A DNA stretch of 12,211 nucleotides from assembly GCA_964622305.1 (NCBI GenBank), contig CAZUPR010000043.1, positions 1-12,211 on the forward strand, written 5' to 3'. Below the pieces are notes generated by a model, which had not been told where the DNA came from, did no database searches, and worked only from the letters and a program-made list of their open reading frames with translations. This stretch comes from SKKY01 sp964622305. Its GTDB lineage: Bacteria > Bacillota > Peptococcia > Peptococcales > SKKY01. A program made the position numbers and the translations under genes. Shown here one piece after another: positions 1 through 6,242 of the stretch. Position 1 is the stretch's first letter. Each line of letters opens with the position of its first letter.

Positions 1-265
1 CATCAACGCAGGCAACTTTTATCTTAAAAAATTCTTCTATTTCTTCTTTGAGTTTCCTCTGAGCCATTTGGGCTATCTTAGGAATAGGAATTCCTATCTT
101 TGTTTTTATAAAAATTTCAAGGCGGACATGGTTATCTTCAATTTCTTCAAGACTTATGGCCTTAACTTGTGGATTAACTACACCTTCTATGGAAGATAGT
201 ATTTCAGCTGTCTTTTTAATTACCCTCTTAGGGGCAATTTTTTCGCCAGTTTCTGAATTAATCAT
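1..265 (-). CDS. Asp23/Gls24-family protein, partial (C-terminus beyond window)
   Basis: The minus strand reads as an open frame from ATG at 265 to the window edge, giving the first 88 residues (starts MINSETGEKIAPKRVIKKTA). The pattern is an N-terminal helix, then a segment about an 'IEGVVNP' turn, then the amphipathic stretch VRLEIFIKTKIGIPIPKIAQ, then a charged helix. This is typical of the Asp23/Gls24 (alkaline-shock, YqhY-like) family, small cytoplasmic proteins whose biochemical role is poorly defined; some are linked to fatty-acid synthesis or envelope stress. It starts only 11 nt after the efp stop, so it is probably cotranscribed with efp. The ribosome binding site upstream is weak (AGAAG-like). 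The family call is fairly good; function is not assigned. The missing C-terminus prevents a length check. Confidence 0.75.
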   Translation of the reverse strand, partial: MINSETGEKIAPKRVIKKTAEILSSIEGVVNPQVKAISLEEIEDNHVRLEIFIKTKIGIPIPKIAQMAQRKLKEEIEEFFKIKVACVD

Positions 266-276
266 TTTTCTTCTGC

Positions 277-834
277 CTAGGCTCTTTCTACATAAAGGCC
301 GGTGCGTGTATCTACCTTTACTTTTTCTCCCTGGTTAACAAAGAAAGGTACCTGAATAACAATCCCTGTTTCCAGAGTTGCTGATTTAGATCCGCCGGAA
401 GCTGTATCTCCTTTAATACCTGGTTCTGTTTCACTTACTTCAAGTATAACAGTGTTAGGAACTTCAAGGTCAATTATTTCGCCATGATAGAAGGCAACAG
501 TACAATCCATATTTTCTTTAAGATATTTTTCTGCACCATCTAATTTTTCCAGTAAAACGTTAATTTGTTCATAGCTCTCGTTATCCATGAAAACATAACT
601 TTCACCGTCATTGTAAAGATACTGCATCTCTTTTCTTTCGATAGCTGCCTTTGGCAACCTTTCGCCTGATCTGAAAGTTTTTTCTACAGTTCCGCCTGAT
701 CTTAAGTTTCTAAGTTTTGCTCTTACAAACGCTGCACCCTTACCTGGTTTTACGTGCTGGAAGTCTACAACCTGAAAAGGATCGCCATCAATTTCCACAG
801 TTAAACCTGTTTTAAAGTCACTAGTTGATATCAT
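277..834 (-). CDS. efp: Elongation factor P
   Basis: Translation factor that binds between the P and E sites and relieves ribosome stalling at proline stretches; cytoplasmic. The 185-residue product has the family's normal length and three-domain layout: a KOW-like N-terminal domain (about 1-63), a central OB domain (65-127) and a C-terminal OB domain ending VDTRTGLYVERA. The conserved loop KPGKGAAF is present with Lys32 at its tip, the residue modified in other EF-Ps (5-aminopentanolylated in B. subtilis). I chose ATG at 834 (MISTSDFKTG, the usual EF-P N-terminus), with AAAGGTGG 8 nt upstream. A GTG at 846 would add MDED, but it lies inside that ribosome binding site. It sits 23 nt after pepP, the order seen in B. 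subtilis (aroQ-pepP-efp). No dedicated promoter is visible. Confidence 0.97.
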   Translation of the reverse strand: MISTSDFKTGLTVEIDGDPFQVVDFQHVKPGKGAAFVRAKLRNLRSGGTVEKTFRSGERLPKAAIERKEMQYLYNDGESYVFMDNESYEQINVLLEKLDGAEKYLKENMDCTVAFYHGEIIDLEVPNTVILEVSETEPGIKGDTASGGSKSATLETGIVIQVPFFVNQGEKVKVDTRTGLYVERA

Positions 835-857
835 ATCTTCATCCACCTTTTTTTAAT

Positions 858-1937
858 TTAAAGAATTATTAATTCTTTTTTAAAGTCTGTAAGATTTTCC
901 AGACCTTGATTTTTAACTACAAGCAAATCTTCTATCCTCAGGCCAAAAGAGTCGGGCAGATAAATTCCTGGCTCTATTGTCATGATCATATTTTCTTCAA
1001 GCACATCTTCCGACAAGGGAGAAAAAGCAGGTTGTTCATGAACCTCTATTCCTAAGCTATGGCCCAGACCATGGCCAAAAAAATCTGCATAACCAGCATC
1101 CTTTATAATATCCCTGCTGATTTTGTCTATTTCTTTACAGGACTGGCCTGCCTTAATTGATTTCATTGCTTCAGTCTGTGCTTTCAATACAATATTATAT
1201 ATTTTTCTTTCAGATTCTTCAAGATAAGTAAGAGCAAATGTCCTGGTCATGTCTGAGCAATAACCCTGATACTTGCAACCCATGTCGATAGTGATTAAAT
1301 CACCAGCTTTTATTTTTTCGTCTGTGGGGACAGCATGCGGCAGTGATCCTCTTTTTCCAGCAGCAACAATAGTTTTAAAGGCCAGATCATCAGCTCCAAA
1401 TTCATAAAGAAAATTTTCTAAAATTTGCCTGATTTCTTTTTCTGTCCTGCCGGCTTTAATAAAATTGAGGGTTTCTGCCAGGGCTTTTTCTGCAATCTTC
1501 TGAGCCTGCCTGATTAAAGAAATTTCCTCTTCATCTTTTATTTGTCTAAGACCCTCTATCCAGTCTTTAGCTGAAAAAAGACTTAGCCCAGATGGCAGAC
1601 TGGAAGAAAGCTTTTCATAGTCAAAGTGGCTTACATGCTTTCCTTCAAAGGCCAGCCTTATTTTTGCCTTAGCAGGCAAAATATCTTCTATGGCCTGAGG
1701 CAGGTTTCTTCTGGCTAAATCAAGAACTTCAAAGAGTAGACCTGCTTTATTTCGGGCAGCTTCCATGTAGCGGAAATCTGTTAAAAGAAAAGCCTGGTCC
1801 TGGCCTAAAAGAATGTAAGCATTAGAGGAAGCTAAGCCAGAAAGATAAAAAACATTCTTAGGACTGCTGATTAGAAAAAAATCGGCCTCATCTTTTTTCA
1901 TTATTGCCCTTAACTTTTCTAACCTTTTATTTATCAT
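858..1937 (-). CDS. pepP: Xaa-Pro aminopeptidase (M24 family)
   Basis: Metallopeptidase that removes an N-terminal residue preceding proline; cytoplasmic. The 359 residues have the two-domain layout of short bacterial PepP/YqhT proteins: a creatinase-like N-terminal domain (about 1-125) and a 'pita-bread' M24 domain (133-350). The five metal ligands are all recognisable: Asp218 and Asp229 (TIDMG...CSDMTRTF), His293 (GHGLGHSLG), Glu322 (IEPGIYLP) and Glu336 (GLRIED). His201 in PHAVPTD and His289 are also conserved. The ATG at 1937 overlaps the aroQ 3' end by 11 nt and has only a poor ribosome binding site (AAGAGAG about 12 nt upstream), so coupling to aroQ translation is likely. Proline-peptide turnover beside EF-P is a recurrent bacterial neighbourhood. 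Substrate specificity within M24 (Pro versus related dipeptides) is inferred from family and synteny. Confidence 0.95.
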   Translation of the reverse strand: MINKRLEKLRAIMKKDEADFFLISSPKNVFYLSGLASSNAYILLGQDQAFLLTDFRYMEAARNKAGLLFEVLDLARRNLPQAIEDILPAKAKIRLAFEGKHVSHFDYEKLSSSLPSGLSLFSAKDWIEGLRQIKDEEEISLIRQAQKIAEKALAETLNFIKAGRTEKEIRQILENFLYEFGADDLAFKTIVAAGKRGSLPHAVPTDEKIKAGDLITIDMGCKYQGYCSDMTRTFALTYLEESERKIYNIVLKAQTEAMKSIKAGQSCKEIDKISRDIIKDAGYADFFGHGLGHSLGIEVHEQPAFSPLSEDVLEENMIMTIEPGIYLPDSFGLRIEDLLVVKNQGLENLTDFKKELIIL

Positions 1938-2370
1938 TATTATTTAAAACTCTCTTTAGATGATCCAGGGCCATCAGATAGCCTGACCAGCCAAAACCGC
2001 TAATTTGCCCCTTACAAACAGGAGCTAAAACTGATACTTTCCTGAATTCCTCTCTGGCATGAATATGGCTTAAGTGAACTTCAAAAAAATTGGTAGGAAC
2101 TGAATCTATGGCATCTCTGATAGCCAGGCTATAGTGAGTAAAGGCTCCAGGATTAATAAGAGCATATTCCGCCCAGGAACCAGCCTCGTGAATTTTATCA
2201 ATTATAGCCCCCTCATGGTTACTCTGAAAAAATTCAAAAGAAAAACCATATCTCTGACCATGCACTCTTATTTTTTCCTCAATATCTTGTAAGGTCAAAG
2301 TGCCGTAAATTTCCGGGTCCCTTTTTCCCAGCATGTTTAAATTAGGACCATTAATTACCAATATTTTCAT
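1927..2370 (-). CDS. aroQ: 3-dehydroquinate dehydratase, type II
   Basis: Catalyses dehydration of 3-dehydroquinate to 3-dehydroshikimate, step three of the shikimate pathway to aromatic amino acids; a cytoplasmic dodecamer in characterised relatives. The 147-residue protein has the normal family length and opens MKILVINGPNLNMLGKRDP. Active-site residues are in place: Arg17 and catalytic Tyr22 (RDPEIYG), Asn73 and His79 (INPGAFTHY), catalytic His99, Ser101 and Arg110 (EVHLSHIHAREEFR). One small oddity is His102 where the family usually has Asn (HLSN). I chose ATG at 2370 because it matches the family N-terminus and has GGAGG 8 nt upstream; an upstream in-frame start would add 13 non-conserved residues. 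It follows comGG after 55 nt that contain a hairpin and a possible promoter, and it overlaps pepP by 11 nt. Confidence 0.97.
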   Translation of the reverse strand: MKILVINGPNLNMLGKRDPEIYGTLTLQDIEEKIRVHGQRYGFSFEFFQSNHEGAIIDKIHEAGSWAEYALINPGAFTHYSLAIRDAIDSVPTNFFEVHLSHIHAREEFRKVSVLAPVCKGQISGFGWSGYLMALDHLKRVLNNNDK

Positions 2371-2397
2371 CACGATTGCCTCCTCTTCTTTTTTTAC

Positions 2398-2406
2398 AAT
2401 ATAGCA
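2398..2406 (-). promoter_or_regulatory. Candidate extended -10 promoter for aroQ-pepP-efp
   Basis: On the minus strand the sequence reads TGC followed by TATATT, an extended -10 match. It lies about 28 nt upstream of the aroQ start and upstream of its strong ribosome binding site. No convincing -35 hexamer sits 16-18 nt before it. A promoter here would let the housekeeping genes be expressed independently of the comG genes. This is a motif match only. Confidence 0.3.
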
Positions 2407-2407
2407 C

Positions 2408-2430
2408 ATTAAGGCCTCTAAAGCCTTAAT
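2408..2430 (-). terminator. Stem-loop between comGG and aroQ (possible weak terminator or processing site)
   Basis: Perfect 8-bp inverted repeat ATTAAGGC / GCCTTAAT with a 7-nt loop, overlapping the comGG stop codon. It is not followed by a clear U-run on the minus strand (next bases TGTGCTATATTG), so it is not a textbook intrinsic terminator. Its place at the boundary between competence genes and housekeeping genes suggests partial termination or mRNA processing. Confidence 0.35.
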
Positions 2431-2794
2431 AAATTTTCTTTTCGCTAATGACTAATCCGCCCTCTTCATCTATTTTAACCCTGGCCTCAGCTTTTGAAAG
2501 GGCCTGATTTTTTTGGGCCTGGCATTCCAGTAAATAATTGTTGTCAAGGAGTTTGATAATTTTCAGATAGCTTTCATCATTTAAAAAATAATAACCCTCT
2601 TCCTGCCCCTGATAAATAAGAGCCAGTCCCTCCTCAAATGCATTTTCTGCCATCAGCCTGCTTCCTTCTTTTTCCAGATGAAGTTTTTCTTCCTTCACAG
2701 TTAGAAAGAAGTCCATGATTAAGCTTGAGACAGCAAAATTAATAAGAAGAAAGAGTAAAAGGAAACTATAAAGAACCATTCCTTTTTTATTCAT
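2426..2794 (-). CDS. comGG: ComGG-like minor pseudopilin
   Basis: 122 residues: a short basic leader MNKKG, then one long hydrophobic segment (about residues 6-31, MVLYSFLLLFLLINFAVSSL), then a charged helical and soluble part. This is the shape of a prepilin-like protein. It resembles B. subtilis ComGG, which also has a 'GF/GM...' junction without the Glu5 of ordinary pilins. It is the last pilin gene in the cluster, the position comGG occupies in Bacillus. By analogy with GspK, pseudopilins lacking Glu5 may sit at the filament tip. The ATG overlaps the comGF stop by 8 nt (ATGAATAA), implying coupled translation. Sequence similarity is weak; the name rests on shape and position. Confidence 0.7.
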   Translation of the reverse strand: MNKKGMVLYSFLLLFLLINFAVSSLIMDFFLTVKEEKLHLEKEGSRLMAENAFEEGLALIYQGQEEGYYFLNDESYLKIIKLLDNNYLLECQAQKNQALSKAEARVKIDEEGGLVISEKKIY

Positions 2795-3269
2795 AGACTT
2801 CCTCCAGTTTCAAAAGAAGCTCTCCAGCACTCAGACTGATATTAAGCTTCCTATAAGCTGAATAATTTTCTTCCCAGCAAAAAAACTCACTGTTAAACTG
2901 GGTCAGGGGTTGGCCGCTCTCCTTATTTTCTTTCCGGTAGAGAGTTTTTTGTGATTTCTTTTCCCAGCTTTCAGCTTGGTAAGGATCTGAAGCCAAGTAA
3001 TATCTAATAGTCTGTCCCGAATATGAGGTAAATTCCAGCTCATTGCCAGGCAGAACTCTAACTTGCCTGCTTTCAAAAATATCCCTTCTAAGCCAGCTCT
3101 CAGCAAAATTAAGTTGCCTTTGATACTCACTTCTTAAAAAATTTTCTTGGGTAAATTTCTTTTGAAAAAGCAGAAGATTAAAAGAGCTATGAAAGAGCAA
3201 GGATAAAATCAGTGAAGCCAGAAGAACTTCAATAAAGGTAAAACCAGCTTTTTTAAGCTTCTTCTTCAT
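2787..3269 (-). CDS. comGF: ComGF-like minor pseudopilin (prepilin signal)
   Basis: 160 residues with a classical class III (type IV prepilin) signal: basic leader MKKKLKKAG, cleavage expected after Gly9, then FTFIEVLLASLILSLLF with Glu at mature position 5 and a single N-terminal membrane helix. The soluble part has a 'QTIRYYL...LYRKEN' strand pattern, in keeping with ComGF/GspJ-type minor pilins. I placed the start at ATG 3269, 9 nt after GAGG. An in-frame TTG at 3275 lies too close to that ribosome binding site. It overlaps comGE by 17 nt and comGG by 8 nt. It is expected to be processed by the ComC peptidase encoded upstream in the same cluster. The prepilin class is certain; the ComGF label is from position and fold pattern. 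Confidence 0.8.
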   Translation of the reverse strand: MKKKLKKAGFTFIEVLLASLILSLLFHSSFNLLLFQKKFTQENFLRSEYQRQLNFAESWLRRDIFESRQVRVLPGNELEFTSYSGQTIRYYLASDPYQAESWEKKSQKTLYRKENKESGQPLTQFNSEFFCWEENYSAYRKLNISLSAGELLLKLEEVYE

Positions 3270-3627
3270 AGGCAATATCCTCTTCTATTTCTTTCTCTGC
3301 TGGGAAAAACTTGCTTTTACCAGCCTCTATCAGTACCTCACCTTCTTTGCTTGCAAGAACCAGGACCTTAACCAGCTGCCCCTCCCTTTTTGTTTCTATT
3401 TGATAGCTTACTTCCTCTAAAGTAACCTGCTGCCTTCCTTCCGGAAAGAAGATAGCCTCCTTAGCCAAATTTTGACATTTATAAAATATTAAACGATTTT
3501 CCGTAAGATATTTTAGCTGTAAATTATAGTTCCTGATAAAATAAAAAAGATTCCAGCTAGAAACCGCCAATAATAAAAAGACAGCCAGGACTGATATATA
3601 AGTAAGACCCTTTTTATTAAGCCCCAT
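3253..3627 (-). CDS. comGE: ComGE-like pseudopilin with atypical cleavage region
   Basis: 124 residues: leader MGLNKKG, then LTYISVLAVFLLLAVSSWNLFYFI, a single N-terminal hydrophobic helix, then a small soluble domain and a strongly acidic tail (EIEEDIAYEEEA). The Gly before the hydrophobic segment fits prepilin peptidase processing, but mature position 5 is Ser rather than Glu, and position 1 is Leu. It occupies the comGE slot between comGD and comGF. A ribosome binding site (AAGGAT) precedes the ATG, which overlaps comGD by 11 nt. Recognition rests on hydrophobic profile and position. It would sit in the inner membrane or pseudopilus if processed. Confidence 0.65.
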   Translation of the reverse strand: MGLNKKGLTYISVLAVFLLLAVSSWNLFYFIRNYNLQLKYLTENRLIFYKCQNLAKEAIFFPEGRQQVTLEEVSYQIETKREGQLVKVLVLASKEGEVLIEAGKSKFFPAEKEIEEDIAYEEEA

Positions 3628-4096
3628 TTTTTATCCTTATCCTTCCCGTGTTATAAAAAACCAGATAGTGAAAATTTCCCCTGCCGTCTTTCAAAACTAC
3701 ACTTCCCGTATATTGGGGCTGGCCCTTATAAGAAAAATGTTGATTTACGGCTCCGCCAGGGAAAGTAAGTGAATGGATTTTTATCTTATCCAAAATTATT
3801 CTGTTTTTAGTAATCCAGCTGCTGCCTTCTAGAAATTGAAGAACATAGGCGCTCTTTCCGGTGTTATTATAGTCCGTATAAAATCTGACCCTTGTTTGTG
3901 TAAGAGTGCAGATGCTCTCATTTCTAAGTCTGGATATCTGACTGTAACAATCAAAAATTTCTCTTTCTTCTATGGCTCTGTCCAAGGTGTTCTTGGACAA
4001 GCTAAGGGCCATGTTAAATACCAGACCAGAGATAATCAAAACAGCCATGATTTCTATAAAAGTAAAAGCTCCATTGCTTTTTCGTAAAGTTGCCAT
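3617..4096 (-). CDS. comGD: ComGD-like minor pseudopilin (GspH/FimT type)
   Basis: 159 residues with prepilin signal MATLRKSNGA followed by FTFIEIMAVLIISGLVF. Cleavage would fall after Ala10 rather than Gly, a variant seen in other Gram-positive ComGD proteins, and Glu5 is present. The rest matches ComGD/GspH layout: an amphipathic helix with 'RLRNES...TRVRFYTD', then strands ending GQPQYTGSVVLKDGRG and a final FYNTGRIRIK, very like the C-terminal end of B. subtilis ComGD. The start ATG (ribosome binding site GGAAAGGA just upstream) lies 43 nt inside the comC 3' end, the longest overlap in the cluster; no other start preserves the signal peptide. Predicted role: minor subunit that helps prime the pseudopilus. 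Confidence 0.8.
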   Translation of the reverse strand: MATLRKSNGAFTFIEIMAVLIISGLVFNMALSLSKNTLDRAIEEREIFDCYSQISRLRNESICTLTQTRVRFYTDYNNTGKSAYVLQFLEGSSWITKNRIILDKIKIHSLTFPGGAVNQHFSYKGQPQYTGSVVLKDGRGNFHYLVFYNTGRIRIKNGA

Positions 4097-4812
4097 ATTT
4101 CCTTTCCATAAAATAAGGTTATGACTGAAGCCGTGGCAATAAAAGGTCCAAAGGGAATGGGGCTGTCTTTTTTCATCCGGGAGCCCACTATCATTAGTCC
4201 GGCTACTAAAAGCCCCAGTAAGCTTGCCAGGACTACCAGCAAATTAGTCAGAGGCCAGCCAAAAAAGAAGCCCAGAACTGTAAAAAGCTTAACATCCCCG
4301 CCACCAAATTTTTCTTTTGAAAAAACAAATATCAGGTAGAAAAAACCAAAAATTACCAGGCCAGTTATTAATGCATTCATGTAAGCCGGCTCCCTCAAGA
4401 AAAAGAGCTTTATCAGGCTTAGAATAAAAAGAGCTGCTATTAAACTGTCTGGAATAATATAATGTTCCAAATCGATGAAGAAAATTACCAATAAAATAGA
4501 GATAAAGGCGACTGCTATATAGCCCTGGCCAGAAAAGGAGTATTTGTAAGCGGTAAAAGCATAGAGCAGACCTGTAAGAAGCTCAATAGAGGGATAAATA
4601 GGTGATATTTTTTCTTTGCATGAAGAACAGCGGCCCTGTAAAAGAAGATAAGAAATTACCGGGATATTTTCCCAGGCCTTAATTTGGTGGCCACAATTTC
4701 TGCAATGAGATCCTGGAAAAGCGATGTTTTCCCCTCTAGGTAGTCTATATATGAGTACATTTAAAAAACTACCTATAATTGTTCCCATTAAAAAAGCAAA
4801 AAACACTCCCAT
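4054..4812 (-). CDS. comC: Prepilin peptidase / N-methyltransferase (A24 family)
   Basis: Membrane aspartic protease that cleaves class III prepilin leaders and usually N-methylates the new N-terminus. The 252 residues include the N-terminal cytoplasmic methyltransferase-type domain with paired zinc-binding cysteines Cys37/Cys40 (CRNC) and Cys62/Cys65 (CSSC), and the two catalytic aspartates: Asp114 (FIDLEHYIIPD) and Asp173 in the GxGD-type motif FGGGDVKL. Several hydrophobic helices follow. Start ATG at 4812 has GAGGG about 7 nt upstream. It lies between the major pseudopilin gene (18-nt gap) and comGD (43-nt overlap). In B. subtilis comC is elsewhere on the chromosome, so here enzyme and substrates form one transcription unit. 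The name comC reflects this context; pilD is an equivalent label. Confidence 0.95.
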   Translation of the reverse strand: MGVFFAFLMGTIIGSFLNVLIYRLPRGENIAFPGSHCRNCGHQIKAWENIPVISYLLLQGRCSSCKEKISPIYPSIELLTGLLYAFTAYKYSFSGQGYIAVAFISILLVIFFIDLEHYIIPDSLIAALFILSLIKLFFLREPAYMNALITGLVIFGFFYLIFVFSKEKFGGGDVKLFTVLGFFFGWPLTNLLVVLASLLGLLVAGLMIVGSRMKKDSPIPFGPFIATASVITLFYGKEIWQLYEKAMELLLL

Positions 4813-4830
4813 AATTATCCCTCTTTCATC

Positions 4831-5178
4831 TTAATCTTCCTTCTTTATATCTATAGTATAACTTTTTTTATCATCTGATAAGACATATTCATAACGCTCC
4901 AGGTCCAGCTCATCAATTTTTAAATAAACTGTACCAGAAGGCTTGCCTAAAAGTATCAGTAGAGGATTTTCTGCCTTATCATCAGGATATTTGCCCTTAT
5001 CCATTTCATAAAGCTCCAGGGCTGTCATAATATTAATCATACTGGCTTTATCAGCAACTTCTCTGGCCTCGTCTGTTTTGCCCTTAAAATTTGCTGCCGC
5101 CATATTGGCCAGAAGGCCTACAATTACTACCACTATTAAAACCTCAATAAGAGTAAAACCTTTTTTATTATTCTTCAT
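4831..5178 (-). CDS. comGC: ComGC-like major pseudopilin
   Basis: 115 residues with a perfect type IV prepilin signal: MKNNKKG, cleavage after Gly7, then FTLIEVLIVVVIVGLLANM with Glu5. The mature protein of 108 residues has the N-terminal helix, an 'ALELYEMDKGKYP' segment typical of GspG/ComGC pilins, and a short C-terminal sheet region. The gene has the best ribosome binding site of the cluster (AAAGGAG 6-7 nt before the ATG), fitting a subunit made in excess. It follows comGB by 11 nt and precedes comC. Predicted to polymerise into the competence pseudopilus. A type II secretion or type IV pilus major subunit is the alternative reading, but the operon order favours ComGC. Confidence 0.9.
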   Translation of the reverse strand: MKNNKKGFTLIEVLIVVVIVGLLANMAAANFKGKTDEAREVADKASMINIMTALELYEMDKGKYPDDKAENPLLILLGKPSGTVYLKIDELDLERYEYVLSDDKKSYTIDIKKED

Positions 5179-5189
5179 AGGAAGCTCCT

Positions 5190-6242
5190 TTATACTATAT
5201 TTAACGTTACAGAGAAAATTAGCTTATAAAAACTGTAGACCAAAAATCCTGTTAAAAGACCTGCAAATAAAATTACCAAGGGTTCAAAATAAATAAAAAA
5301 ATCTTTTAAAAACTTTCTTTTTTTTGCATTGCTATATTCGTAAATTAAATCAAAAGACTGGGGCAGGCTGCCTCTTTTCTCACCTTTTCTTATTATGGCT
5401 AACTCCCTTGGGCCAAAAAAGCTATAGGCTTCCAGGCCCTTGCTGAGTGGATAACCCCTGCCTATAAGTTCTTTGCAGCTTTCTGTGTCTGCCTCACTTA
5501 TATTGAAGCTTGCATCCTCGGCTAGCATTTCCAGTGATTGCATAAGCGGAAATCCATTTTTTAAAAGGAAAGAAAAACTCTCTGCAAAACTGGTCAACAA
5601 GAAGATATTAAAAAAATCTGCAAATAGTTTTTTGTCTGAAAGCCAGGATATAATTTTTTTCCTGCCTTCTTTGGCAAAAATAAGGTAAAGGACAAAAAAA
5701 CTACCGAAAAAAGCAAAGAAATTAACTGAAAATCTAAATCTCCAAAAATTTTTTTCTGTTTTTAAAAATTCCTCACTTGTTAAAAGGTCAGCAGAAAGCT
5801 TGAGGATAGATGGCAAGAAGAAATTTAAAAACCAAATAAGGGCCAAAAAAGCTAAAAAAGAAACTAAGAGAGGATAATAGAGTGTTTTTTTCATTTCTTT
5901 TTTATAGGCCATTTTTTCTCTTAGGTCTTCAGCTAGAAGTCTAAGCCCTTTAGATGGTTTTCCATTCTTTTCATAAATTCTAATAAGACTTGATGCCTTG
6001 TGGCCCGCATTGGGAAATACTTTATCCCAGGCCTTAGAGATACTGTCTCCCTCCTCAAGAAACTCCCTGAATTCAATACATTTACTTTCCAGAAGTGGAT
6101 TGCTTCTCCCTTTTTCAATTAGCTCCAGACCTTCAAAAACAGTCATTCCTGATTCCAAAGAAAGGGCCAAATCCTCTACCAACTCCAAAAAGTCCAGTTC
6201 TTTAATTTCTTTAGATAAAATTTCTCTTGTATTCAGCAACAT
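5190..6242 (-). CDS. comGB: ComGB/PilC/GspF-family inner-membrane platform protein
   Basis: Polytopic protein that anchors the assembly ATPase and pilin extrusion. From ATG 6242 it is 350 residues, with two T2SF domains: the first about 15-115 (SLESGMTVFEGLELIEKG), the second about 215-315 (LLKNGFPLMQSLEMLAED...GEKRGSLPQSF). Membrane helices lie near 125-147, 170-192 and 322-345, as expected for the family. Start choice is uncertain: ATG at 6242 follows GGTGAG with a short 4-nt gap, while GTG codons at 6257 and 6254 have only a weak upstream signal. The gene overlaps comGA by about 32 nt, so translational coupling could replace a strong ribosome binding site. The family call is firm; ComGB versus PilC is decided by the operon. 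Confidence 0.92.
   Translation of the reverse strand: MLLNTREILSKEIKELDFLELVEDLALSLESGMTVFEGLELIEKGRSNPLLESKCIEFREFLEEGDSISKAWDKVFPNAGHKASSLIRIYEKNGKPSKGLRLLAEDLREKMAYKKEMKKTLYYPLLVSFLAFLALIWFLNFFLPSILKLSADLLTSEEFLKTEKNFWRFRFSVNFFAFFGSFFVLYLIFAKEGRKKIISWLSDKKLFADFFNIFLLTSFAESFSFLLKNGFPLMQSLEMLAEDASFNISEADTESCKELIGRGYPLSKGLEAYSFFGPRELAIIRKGEKRGSLPQSFDLIYEYSNAKKRKFLKDFFIYFEPLVILFAGLLTGFLVYSFYKLIFSVTLNIV

Noticed and set aside
835..846. GTG start for efp adding four residues (MDED)
   Set aside because: The GTG is part of the AAAGGTGG ribosome binding site; ATG 834 gives the standard EF-P N-terminus.
2085..2097. AroQ with damaged active site
   Set aside because: Only a neighbouring Asn is replaced by His102; catalytic Tyr22, His99 and the substrate-binding Asn73, His79, Ser101 and Arg110 are all present.
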